A stretch of 7,136 nucleotides of DNA from an uncultured Ellagibacter sp. (GCF_934636505.1 NZ_CAKUAL010000087.1:1-7136); one strand, 5' to 3'. Shown: positions 1 to 5,723, counted from the first letter of the stretch. Program-made: numbers and translations. The notes: a model not told the origin generated them from the letters alone.

Positions 1-27
1 CTGACCTGCGGTGTCAAGCCTAAATCA

Positions 28-43
28 GACACACTTCTCTGCC
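28..43 (+). repeat. Short direct repeat, copy 1
   Basis: GACACACTTCTCTGCC. It matches 14 of 16 bases of the copy at 117-132. Only two copies are visible, so whether it is a dispersed family cannot be judged here. Confidence 0.45.
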
Positions 44-110
44 GTCCTCTTAAAAGGGCTGGGATTTTTAAACAGCTAAAACTGGAGAGGTGAGCTGGGG
101 TTTGGATGCG

Positions 111-157
111 AAAAGGGACACACTTTTTTGCCTATAACCCCGAAGCAACCGTGTCCC
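111..157 (-). terminator. Possible intrinsic terminator of the dnaX-ybaB-recR operon
   Basis: Read on the minus strand about 70 nt after the recR stop, GGGACAC (157-151) can pair perfectly with GTGTCCC (121-115). An inner TTGC/GCAA pairing (128-131 with 145-148) shortens the loop. The right arm is followed at once by TTTT (114-111). The position, orientation and short T-run suit a terminator, but the 7-bp stem and internal gap make it a modest one. Confidence 0.4.
117..132 (+). repeat. Short direct repeat, copy 2
   Basis: GACACACTTTTTTGCC. It forms part of the left arm and loop of the hairpin at 115-157, so repeat and putative terminator overlap. Confidence 0.45.
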
Positions 158-229
158 GATTTGCGGCCCATCAAGGGTCATCGCCGAAACCGCCTGCCGC
201 CCTTGCCCGATAAACACCGCCCCTAAGCG

Positions 230-826
230 CTAGAGCTCGCGTCTCGCCTCGAGGGCACGGCCGAGCGTCACCTCGTCGGCGAACTCCAAATCGCCGCCGA
301 CGGGCAAGCCGCTCGCCAAGCGCGTCACCTTCACACCCAAAGGCTTTATGAGCCGCGCAAGATACGACGCCGTCGTCTCCCCCTCGACGTTGGGATTGGT
401 TGCGAGCACCACTTCCCTCACGTCCTCGCCGCCCAATCGCGCCATAAGCTCGGCCACATGCAAATCATCAGGGCCGATGCCCTCAAGAGGCGACAGCGCG
501 CCCCCGAGCACATGGTACACGCCCCCGAAAACGCCCGTGCGCTCGATGGGGGGAATGTCGCGCGGCTCGCTCACCACGCAGATGATGCCGCTGTCGCGCT
601 TGGTCGACGCGCAGATCTCGCACACGTCGCCTTCCGCATAGTTGAAGCACCGCGAGCAAAAATGCACGGTGTCCTTCACCTCGATGATCGACTGGGCCAA
701 GCGCAGCGCTGTCGCGCGATCGGTGTTCAAGATCCAATACGCCATGCGCTGCGCGGACTTCGGCCCGACACCGGGAAGGCGCTCGAGCTCATCGAGGAGC
801 TTTTGAATCGCAGGTGCGGAGTTCAC
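230..826 (-). CDS. recR: Recombination mediator protein RecR
   Basis: RecR of the RecF pathway works in the cytoplasm with RecO (and RecF) to load RecA on SSB-coated gaps and ends during recombinational repair. The 198-residue product has the usual family length and full architecture: a helix-hairpin-helix around LPGVGPKSAQRMA (17-29), a four-cysteine zinc finger (C57, C60, C69, C72), a Toprim domain from about 80 to 175 with VVSEPRD and the later ATNPNVEGE, and the closing SGLPVGGDLEFAD motif (172-184). The start is GTG; no in-frame ATG occurs before residue 28, too late to keep the HhH. No clear Shine-Dalgarno precedes it, but only 9 nt separate it from the ybaB stop, so translational coupling is likely. 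It is the last gene of the dnaX-ybaB-recR cluster. All key residues appear intact. Confidence 0.97.
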   Translation of the reverse strand: MNSAPAIQKLLDELERLPGVGPKSAQRMAYWILNTDRATALRLAQSIIEVKDTVHFCSRCFNYAEGDVCEICASTKRDSGIICVVSEPRDIPPIERTGVFGGVYHVLGGALSPLEGIGPDDLHVAELMARLGGEDVREVVLATNPNVEGETTASYLARLIKPLGVKVTRLASGLPVGGDLEFADEVTLGRALEARREL

Positions 827-835
827 GAAAAGCGC

Positions 836-1180
836 CTACATCAAGCCGGGGATGTTCATGCCGCCGGTCGCCGCGCTCATGCGGGCAGCCGCCATGTCGG
901 AAACGCCGCGAAGTGCTTCGTTCACCGCGGCGAGGACCATGTCCTCAAGCATCTCGACGTCCTCCGGGTCGACAGCCTCGGGGTCGATCGCGATGGACTG
1001 GATCGTGTTGTCGCCGAGCGCCGTGACCTTCACCATGCCGCCGCCGGCCGTAGCCTCGAACGACATCGTCTTCACTTCTTCCTGCGCCTTCGCAAGCTCG
1101 GCCTGCATCTTCTGAGCCTGCTTCATCATAGCGCCCATGTTGCCCATGCCGCCGCCGGGGAATCCGCCTCGTTTCGCCAT
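836..1180 (-). CDS. ybaB: YbaB/EbfC-family nucleoid-associated DNA-binding protein
   Basis: A small dimeric DNA-binding protein of the YbaB/EbfC family, members of which bind DNA and behave as nucleoid-associated proteins. The exact role in this organism is not known. At 114 residues it has family length: a Gly/Met-rich N-terminus (about 1-18, GGFPGGGMGNMG), a long helix rich in Lys, Gln and Glu (about 19-38, MKQAQKMQAELAKAQEE), a beta core with the characteristic GGGMVKVTALGD (47-57), an acidic stretch with DPEDVEMLEDMV, and a C-terminal helix ending in MNIPGLM. An AGGAGG Shine-Dalgarno at 1185-1190 lies 4 nt before the ATG. The gene is 83 nt downstream of dnaX and 9 nt upstream of recR, the classical dnaX-ybaB-recR order. 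Confidence 0.95.
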   Translation of the reverse strand: MAKRGGFPGGGMGNMGAMMKQAQKMQAELAKAQEEVKTMSFEATAGGGMVKVTALGDNTIQSIAIDPEAVDPEDVEMLEDMVLAAVNEALRGVSDMAAARMSAATGGMNIPGLM

Positions 1181-1184
1181 TTTT

Positions 1185-1190
1185 CCTCCT
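1185..1190 (-). promoter_or_regulatory. Shine-Dalgarno of ybaB
   Basis: A perfect AGGAGG on the minus strand, four A residues before the ATG at 1180. It fixes the ybaB start and suggests strong initiation independent of dnaX translation. Confidence 0.8.
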
Positions 1191-1212
1191 GGTAGTGTTC
1201 TTTACGTATCGA

Positions 1213-1242
1213 CGCCCCGCGCGAAAACGCGTTGCCGGGGCG
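1213..1242 (-). promoter_or_regulatory. Strong nested hairpin between dnaX and ybaB
   Basis: In the 83-nt gap between dnaX and ybaB the sequences 1213-1219 and 1236-1242 form a perfect 7-bp CGCCCCG/CGGGGCG stem. This is continued by a 4-bp CGCG/CGCG inner stem (1220-1223 with 1228-1231) with a four-base loop and a four-base bulge at 1232-1235. No T-run follows on the minus strand, so it is not a standard terminator. It could act in attenuation, RNA processing or 3'-end protection of the long dnaX message. Confidence 0.5.
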
Positions 1243-1263
1243 AAACCCGTCTTTCCTGTCGGG

Positions 1264-3768
1264 CTATTCTCTCACTTCTTCGACGCGCGAGCCCTCGAAA
1301 CCTCCCGCTGCGAGCACGGCAGCCAGGTCATCGGGCGAGTCGAACTCGTTGCCCGCAGGCTCGCCGTTCGGGCCGGTCGCATCGATCGATGCCGACGTGT
1401 TCGCGTCGGTCGGCTCGGGGGGAAGGCCCGTCGCGCCCGAGGTTCGCGCCGCCGCCTCGCGCGCCATGCGGTTGAAATCCGGCACGGAAGAAGTTGCGCC
1501 TGATGAGCGGCGAGCTTCCCCACCTCCCCGCCGTTTGGCAGGGGAAGCCGGCGCAGCAGCATACGCAGAGGCACCCCCGACGAACGCGTCCTCGTCGCCA
1601 TAGGGGACCGGCTCATCGTAGGGAGCGTCGCCGTACGCATCGAGCGGAACGGGGTCCGGCTCGGGGACGAACGCGCCCGCATTCCGCGCGTCCCGCACCT
1701 GCGCCTCGCGCGCCCGAGAGCTTGCCTGGCGCGTATTTGCAGATGAAGCATGCTGTCGAGCCGCCGAGCGCGCAGATTCAGCAGACGCTGCAGCAGCCTC
1801 TCGCTCCCGAACCGCGCGCATCGCCGCAACCGCAGCCTCGCGAGCAGCGCTTGGCCTTTCAGCATGGGACGCCTGAGGCTGTGCCTGCTGCGTCGCCGGT
1901 CGATCAGAGGCCCCTAATGGGGAAGCGGACGAGGCCGCCGCCACGCTTGCACCCTGGGAAGGGCCCTTCGAGAAGGCGAACGGAATTGCCGCACCGCACG
2001 ACTGCGCGAGCGCCGCGGAAACGGCGTCCTGCACGTCGGGCTTCTGCACGGCATTGAACGCGAAGGCGTTCTCCACGGGAAACTCGATGACGAGCATGCC
2101 ACGGCCCTCGTCGAGCACGGCCTTCGTGTTCAAGAAGAGCACGCCGTAGGCCGCCTTGCTCTTCTTGAGCGAAGCGATGGCCGAGCTCCAGATGCGCTGT
2201 AGCGCCGCCTCGTTGCGCAGCGTGTCCGCAAGCTCAGCGGGAATCGTGCCACGTGCCGCGGAAACGCCGGCAACCGCAGCAGCCGCTGAAGCAGCGTTCT
2301 CGCGGGACGCCACCTCAGCTGCCGCCGTCGCCGTCGCTGCATTCACGGCAGAAACAGCCTCGGCCGACGCCTGGAAGCCCCCTGCGCAAGAGCCCGCCTC
2401 CCGAGAGGCGACCTCTTGCGAAACCGCCCCTTCAACTGCTGCGGTGCGGGCGTGGCGGGAATCAAGCGGCCCGCCTGCCTGGCCCATCGCCGTGCCCGCC
2501 GAGCTCGCCGTCTCCCGATGCGCTCGCGCGCTCGGCTCCGGCGCCGCGCTCGACGACGCACCCGTCGCAGCAGCAGCAGCGACGGCGGCGGGAGCGGCAG
2601 CCGGGGCAATCACCCGAGAGCAGGCCGAATACCCCGACTCGAGTGCCTCAACGCGCTCGGCAAGCGCCTCAAGCGTCAAGTCGCTGTCGGGCCGCACCAT
2701 GCGCGTAAGCGCAATCTCGAACGACAGGCGAGGATTGGTGGACGTCTTCAGCTCGGCCGACAGGTCGCCCAAAACGCCGAGCAAGCGCGCCAGGCGATCG
2801 GGGCCGAACAACGGCAGCTCCCCTGTGAGCTCTCGGCGCTCGGACTCGGAAACCTCAAGCGCCACATCGGCGCCCACAAGCGACATCACGTACAAGTTGC
2901 GCACGCGTTCGGCCATATCGCCCACAAATCGAGCCAGGTCGGCGCCTGTTTCCACGTATTGAGCCGTCCAGCGGAAGCACGCTGCAGCATCGCGGGTGCC
3001 GACCGCGTTCATGATTTCGGACATCTCGCTCGAATCGAGCGACCCGAGCATCGCCTCGGCGCCCGCAAGCGTCACCTTGCCCTCGCCGAACGCGATGATC
3101 TGCTCGAGCGACGTAAGCGCGTTTCGAAGGCCGCCTTCCGCACGATGCGCGATCAAATCGAGCGCCTCACCCTCGAACTCGACCCCTTCGGACACGCATA
3201 CCGCACCCAAGCGCGCGACCATGGCCTCGGCTGATATGCGGCGGAAATCGAATCGCTGGCAGCGGGAATGGATGGTCTCGGGAACCTTCTGCGGGTCGGT
3301 CGTCGCCAGGATGAACACCACATGGCTCGGCGGCTCCTCGAGCGTCTTCAGCAGCGCGTTGAACGCTGCCACCGAGAGCATGTGGACCTCGTCGATGATG
3401 TAGACCTTGTAGCGCCCGCGCGTCGGCGCGAACTGCACGCGGTTGATGATCTCCTCGCGAACGTTGTCGACGCCGGTGCGGCTTGCCGCATCGAGCTCGT
3501 AGACGTCGGGATGCTCTCCTGCGGCGATAAGCTGGCAGTCCTCGCACGTTCCGTCGGGGTCGGCAGTCGGGCCGCCCTCGCACAAAAGCGCCTTCGCAAG
3601 CAGGCGGGCAGTGGTCGTCTTACCCGTGCCGCGCGGGCCGCAGAACAGGTATGCGTGACTTACTTTGTCCTGCTCAATGGCATTTTTGATGGTGCGCTCG
3701 ATATGCTCTTGGCCCACCACGTCCTCAAACGTCTGGGGGCGATATTTGCGGTATAAAGCTTCCGACAT
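1264..3768 (-). CDS. dnaX: DNA polymerase III subunit gamma/tau (clamp loader ATPase DnaX)
   Basis: The ATPase of the replicative clamp loader, which opens and loads the beta clamp and tethers polymerase III at the fork. ATG 3768 (834 residues) is preferred to the in-frame ATG six codons upstream because AAGGA (3777-3781) lies 8 nt before it and the protein then begins MSEALYRKYRP as expected. Domains: AAA+ ATPase about 1-240 with Walker A GPRGTGKT (44-51), zinc module C63, D72, C75, C78, Walker B VYIIDEVH (122-129), sensor 1 ATT (155-157), SRC arginine finger (168-170) and sensor 2 GGLRNAL (212-218); oligomerisation domain about 243-357; Ala-rich linker about 385-505; a folded segment about 508-600 (TIPAELADTLRN, LVIEFPVENAFAF); then an Ala/Ser/Arg-rich tail ending in DSPDDLAAVLAAGGF. 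One zinc cysteine is replaced by Asp72. No poly-A slippery heptamer is seen, so a frameshift-made gamma form is not evident. Confidence 0.96.
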   Translation of the reverse strand: MSEALYRKYRPQTFEDVVGQEHIERTIKNAIEQDKVSHAYLFCGPRGTGKTTTARLLAKALLCEGGPTADPDGTCEDCQLIAAGEHPDVYELDAASRTGVDNVREEIINRVQFAPTRGRYKVYIIDEVHMLSVAAFNALLKTLEEPPSHVVFILATTDPQKVPETIHSRCQRFDFRRISAEAMVARLGAVCVSEGVEFEGEALDLIAHRAEGGLRNALTSLEQIIAFGEGKVTLAGAEAMLGSLDSSEMSEIMNAVGTRDAAACFRWTAQYVETGADLARFVGDMAERVRNLYVMSLVGADVALEVSESERRELTGELPLFGPDRLARLLGVLGDLSAELKTSTNPRLSFEIALTRMVRPDSDLTLEALAERVEALESGYSACSRVIAPAAAPAAVAAAAATGASSSAAPEPSARAHRETASSAGTAMGQAGGPLDSRHARTAAVEGAVSQEVASREAGSCAGGFQASAEAVSAVNAATATAAAEVASRENAASAAAAVAGVSAARGTIPAELADTLRNEAALQRIWSSAIASLKKSKAAYGVLFLNTKAVLDEGRGMLVIEFPVENAFAFNAVQKPDVQDAVSAALAQSCGAAIPFAFSKGPSQGASVAAASSASPLGASDRPATQQAQPQASHAERPSAAREAAVAAMRAVREREAAAASAESARSAARQHASSANTRQASSRAREAQVRDARNAGAFVPEPDPVPLDAYGDAPYDEPVPYGDEDAFVGGASAYAAAPASPAKRRGGGEARRSSGATSSVPDFNRMAREAAARTSGATGLPPEPTDANTSASIDATGPNGEPAGNEFDSPDDLAAVLAAGGFEGSRVEEVRE

Positions 3769-3776
3769 CGCACGAG

Positions 3777-3781
3777 TCCTT
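3777..3781 (-). promoter_or_regulatory. Shine-Dalgarno deciding the dnaX start
   Basis: AAGGA on the minus strand, 8 nt before the ATG at 3768. The upstream in-frame ATG at 3786 has no comparable site before it, so the shorter DnaX is preferred. Confidence 0.7.
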
Positions 3782-3825
3782 CGCATTCGTATGCGGCGCG
3801 CAAGGCGCCCGGTTCATTTCGCTCC

Positions 3826-3854
3826 ATTATAGAAGAAGCGCCCGGGGTTGCCGG
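3826..3854 (-). promoter_or_regulatory. Candidate dnaX promoter
   Basis: A perfect TATAAT lies on the minus strand at 3831-3826, about 60 nt before the dnaX start. The hexamer 17 nt further upstream (CCGGCA, 3854-3849) is a poor match to a -35 box. Transcription would start near 3819. It overlaps the hairpin assigned to dedA termination. Confidence 0.5.
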
Positions 3855-3862
3855 ACGCTCCT
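3826..3862 (-). terminator. Intrinsic terminator downstream of dedA
   Basis: Read on the minus strand, 3862-3851 pairs with 3845-3834 in a 12-bp stem (AGGAGCGTCCGG with CCGGGCGCTTCT, two G-T wobbles) closed by a 5-nt loop. A T-rich tail of TCTATAAT type follows. It lies about 80 nt after the dedA stop and in the right orientation. In the plus direction there is no T-tail and one C-A mismatch appears, so it should act mainly on minus-strand transcripts. Confidence 0.6.
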
Positions 3863-3941
3863 GGAAAGAGTTCGTCGTATCGATAGAAGCTCGGTTGCTA
3901 GATTTTCCTCGAGATGGCATTGCGCGAATAGCCGAGCGGCA

Positions 3942-4625
3942 TTATTTCGCGTGCTTGGCGTTTTTGGCCTTGTCGCCCTTCTTCGAGCTCATCGCAGCTT
4001 TCACCGCACCGATAAACGCAGGTGCCACCGATACCGCGACGATGCCCAAAACGATGATCTCGAAGTGCTCTTGCACAAACGGAATACCACCGAAGAAGTA
4101 TCCCACCAAAACGAACAGCGAGACCCAAGAAATGCCGCCAATCGCGTTGAACAGCGTGAACTTGCCGAAATTCATGTGGCCGGTGCCCGCGATGAACGGG
4201 GCGAACGTGCGGAAGAAAGGCATGAAGCGCGTAATCACGATGGTCAGCCCGCCGTAGCGCTCGAAGAAGTGGTCGAGCTTCGCCATGCGCTCGGGCGTGA
4301 GCGCCTTGATCTTCCCCGAGTCGATGATGCGCTTGCCGAAGAAGCGGGCGATCCAGTAGTTGGACGTGTTGCCCAAGATGGCGGCGGCGTAGAACACGAT
4401 AAGCGTCGCCCACAGGTGCAGACCGCCCCCGTCAGCCGAGAAGACGCCTGCCGCGAACAGGAGCGAGTCACCCGGCAGAAACGGGAAGAACACAAGGCCC
4501 GTCTCCACGAACACGATCAGGAACAACGGGGTGTACACCCATGCGGCGCCTAGCGTCATGATCCATCCCGCGATCGCCGATCGGGGGTCGGAAAGGAGAC
4601 TGACGAAGAAGTTGATGATGTCCAT
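3942..4625 (-). CDS. DedA-family (VTT/SNARE-associated domain) membrane protein
   Basis: An integral membrane protein of the DedA superfamily, members of which are implicated in undecaprenyl-phosphate or phospholipid translocation, proton-motive-force homeostasis and envelope stress resistance. The substrate here is inferred from the family only. The 227-residue product shows the family features: hydrophobic segments near 17-48, 52-64, 69-87, 160-180 and 188-207; the re-entrant loop VETGLVFFPFLPGDSLLF with acidic E41 and D53; GNTSNYWIARFFG (85-97); and the signature ITRFMPFFRTFAPFIAGTG (131-149) with R133 and R139. The C-terminal tail is Lys-rich and probably cytoplasmic. ATG 4625 is chosen because AAGGA (4630-4634) precedes it and the family N-terminus begins there. 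A longer in-frame extension to 4784 would run through the SRP RNA gene. It lies between ffs and dnaX. Confidence 0.93.
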   Translation of the reverse strand: MDIINFFVSLLSDPRSAIAGWIMTLGAAWVYTPLFLIVFVETGLVFFPFLPGDSLLFAAGVFSADGGGLHLWATLIVFYAAAILGNTSNYWIARFFGKRIIDSGKIKALTPERMAKLDHFFERYGGLTIVITRFMPFFRTFAPFIAGTGHMNFGKFTLFNAIGGISWVSLFVLVGYFFGGIPFVQEHFEIIVLGIVAVSVAPAFIGAVKAAMSSKKGDKAKNAKHAK

Positions 4626-4657
4626 AGCGTCCTTATAAGAAGAGGCCCATGCAGCAA

Positions 4658-4680
4658 GCAGGCGGCTCGTGGCCGCCTGC
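4658..4680 (-). terminator. Hairpin between ffs and dedA, possible ffs terminator or attenuator
   Basis: A perfect 9-bp GC-rich stem, GCAGGCGGC/GCCGCCTGC, with a 5-nt loop begins 7 nt after the last paired base of the SRP RNA on the minus strand. The sequence after it, TTGCTGCAT, is only weakly T-rich. It may end ffs transcripts partially and let some polymerases continue into dedA, for which no separate promoter is evident. The symmetric stem would also form in plus-strand RNA, but no T-run follows there. Confidence 0.45.
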
Positions 4681-4687
4681 AAGATGA

Positions 4688-4794
4688 AGCATTCTGAATA
4701 GGACAGGGCGCTCGTCAGAGGCCCCTTATGGCTGCTTCCTCCCGGACCTGACCAGGTTCGGAACATGTCGCCGCCCCGCCCCATTCAGAATGCT
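4688..4794 (-). ncRNA. ffs: Signal recognition particle RNA, small bacterial (4.5S) type
   Basis: The RNA scaffold of the signal recognition particle, which binds Ffh and directs ribosomes making membrane proteins to FtsY and the translocon. On the minus strand the universal core is plain: GGTCAGGTCC, a GGGA tetraloop (GNRA class), then GGAAGCAGCC. The flanks close into a long rod. 4794-4783 pairs perfectly over 12 bp with 4699-4688 (AGCATTCTGAAT/ATTCAGAATGCT), and directly inside it 4782-4772 pairs with 4710-4700 over 11 bp including G-U pairs. The paired ends give about 107 nt, the size of the small SRP RNA without an Alu domain. Exact mature ends are inferred from pairing and may differ by several bases. 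Confidence 0.95.
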
Positions 4795-4811
4795 CAATTC
4801 AAGTTGTCCCC

Positions 4812-4840
4812 AGTATACGCGAGTTGACGTGACGCGAACG
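4812..4840 (-). promoter_or_regulatory. Candidate ffs promoter
   Basis: A good -10 box, TATACT, lies on the minus strand at 4817-4812. The start would fall near 4805, about ten bases before the first paired base of the SRP RNA. The hexamer 17 nt upstream (CGTTCG at 4840-4835) is a weak -35. Promoter assignment rests on the -10 box and its spacing to the RNA. Confidence 0.5.
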
Positions 4841-4896
4841 AGCCTTAAACCAAATGCACACAGCTCAGCCGCGCAAACGGACGCGAGGGAGCGGGG

Positions 4897-5574
4897 CTAT
4901 TCCTCTACGCCGCCCTCGGCCACAGTCCGCACGATGCCATCGAGACCGCTATGGACGAGCGAGTGCGTCACCTGGGCGATATCCTCGAGGGGAATCTCCG
5001 ACTCGTCTAAGATCCAGCGGCGGATCACCGCCACGAGCCCCGCACTGAAATATGCGACGCAGAAATCGAGATAAGGACCCAGCTTCTTCAGGCCAAGCGT
5101 GTCCTGCTCGATAAGCGATGCCGTAAGCGACGATTCCAGCTTCTTCAAAACGAGCTCGTAGGGAGTGTGCGAGGCGATGAGCTTCATGCTCTTCAGGTCG
5201 GGCGCCAGCCCCAGCGAAAGTCGTTTGAACAGGTCGACCACGTTCTCGCCGTCGTCGCTGTTCTCGAGGGAGTCCAGGCATGTGCGCACGATCCGGTCCG
5301 CCTCGTCCTGCACGATCTCGTTCGCCAGATCCTCGACCGACTGGTAGTGCAGATAGAACGTCTTGCGGTCGATATCCGCCTCGCGGGCAATTCCGGTGAT
5401 GGTGATTTTTTGGTACTCCGTCTCCTGCATGAGGGTCAAAAACGCCTGACGGATCGCCTTTCGCGTGCGCACAACACGGCGGTCGGGCGCCGTGCGCTCC
5501 CCGGATTCCCGACAGGCGGCTCCTTCTTTTGCCAGCTGAATCTCGTTCGCCATCTTCTCCCCCACGTCGCCCAT
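4897..5574 (-). CDS. TetR/AcrR-family transcriptional regulator
   Basis: A probable ligand-responsive DNA-binding repressor. The 225-residue product has a polar N-terminal extension of about 33 residues, then a TetR DNA-binding domain (about 36-85): the first helix in RTRKAIRQAFLTLMQ and the helix-turn-helix in ITITGIAREADIDRKTFYLHYQSVEDL (HTH about 58-79, with the typical KTFYLHY recognition region). A helical ligand/dimer domain follows, with hydrophobic DFCVAYFSAGLVAVIRRWI near 170-188. It resembles the DhaS-like/TetR_C_8 branch, but I cannot assign a ligand. ATG 5574 is chosen for GAGGGAG (5579-5585) just upstream. TTG 5589 and ATG 5553, which has GGGGGAG before it, are alternatives. It is divergent from the radical SAM gene across a shared regulatory region, so regulation of that gene and of itself is the simplest inference. 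Confidence 0.9.
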   Translation of the reverse strand: MGDVGEKMANEIQLAKEGAACRESGERTAPDRRVVRTRKAIRQAFLTLMQETEYQKITITGIAREADIDRKTFYLHYQSVEDLANEIVQDEADRIVRTCLDSLENSDDGENVVDLFKRLSLGLAPDLKSMKLIASHTPYELVLKKLESSLTASLIEQDTLGLKKLGPYLDFCVAYFSAGLVAVIRRWILDESEIPLEDIAQVTHSLVHSGLDGIVRTVAEGGVEE

Positions 5575-5617
5575 GTCTCTCCCTCGCAAAAAATGGACAG
5601 CTTAACTTTATCTGCAG

Positions 5618-5647
5618 GTTTTACCACAAACGTTGTTTATTTGTCAC
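5618..5647 (-). promoter_or_regulatory. Candidate tetR promoter with possible operator in its spacer
   Basis: On the minus strand, GTGACA (5647-5642) and TAAAAC (5623-5618) are separated by 18 nt and match the -35 and -10 consensus at five and four of six positions. The imperfect palindrome 5626-5640 falls within the spacer, where a repressor would block the promoter. Both points are inference from sequence alone. Confidence 0.3.
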
Positions 5648-5652
5648 TTGTA

Positions 5653-5675
5653 TTTTTATTTCACCGAACTATACT
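5653..5675 (+). promoter_or_regulatory. Candidate promoter of the radical SAM gene
   Basis: TATACT at 5670-5675 is a good -10 box on the plus strand, placing the start near 5682 and giving a leader of about 50 nt. No strong -35 box is found at the usual distance, which would suit an activator-dependent or weak promoter. The assignment is tentative. Confidence 0.35.
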
Positions 5676-5717
5676 CACGCTTAAGAAAGTTATTCCACAT
5701 TTGTTGAATAATTTTAT

Positions 5718-5723
5718 GGGAGG
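5718..5723 (+). promoter_or_regulatory. Shine-Dalgarno of the radical SAM gene
   Basis: GGGAGG, 9 nt before the ATG at 5733. It is the only good ribosome binding site near the start of the long plus-strand frame and fixes that start. Confidence 0.8.

Larger units (their letters stand above)
1..229. other. Intergenic region with short repeats, no gene seen
   Basis: No convincing reading frame or RNA gene is visible on either strand. The stretch is less GC-rich than the coding DNA around it. Two copies of a 16-nt motif, GACACACTTyTyTGCC, occur in direct orientation at 28-43 and 117-132 and differ at two positions. Each has a nearby inverted partner: GTGTC at 11-15 faces GACAC at 28-32, and GGGACAC at 115-121 faces GTGTCCC at 151-157. 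This may be the edge of a repetitive or mobile sequence, or simply terminator structure behind recR. The window begins inside the region, so its full extent is unknown. Confidence 0.6.

Noticed and set aside
12..17. TTGACA on the minus strand as a -35 box near the window edge
   Set aside because: Any matching -10 box would lie left of position 1, so it cannot be assessed.
458..1195. Long plus-strand frame (245 codons) opposite recR and ybaB
   Set aside because: Its His/Arg/Ala-rich translation looks like the reverse complement of GC-rich coding DNA. It lies fully opposite two well-supported genes and has no recognisable motif.
2156..3234. Overlapping long plus-strand frames (268 and 272 codons) opposite dnaX
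   Set aside because: They mirror the Ala-rich linker and the ATPase coding sequence of dnaX in other frames, with low-complexity Arg/Ala/Ser composition and no domain.
1264..3768. Programmed frameshift producing the gamma form of DnaX
   Set aside because: No A-run slippery heptamer or T-rich equivalent was found in the coding strand. AAGAAGAGCAAG near 2160 does not fit a -1 slippery pattern.
4626..4784. N-terminal extension of the DedA frame to an ATG at 4784
   Set aside because: The extension translates the SRP RNA gene and the following hairpin. The DedA family N-terminus and an AAGGA site support ATG 4625.
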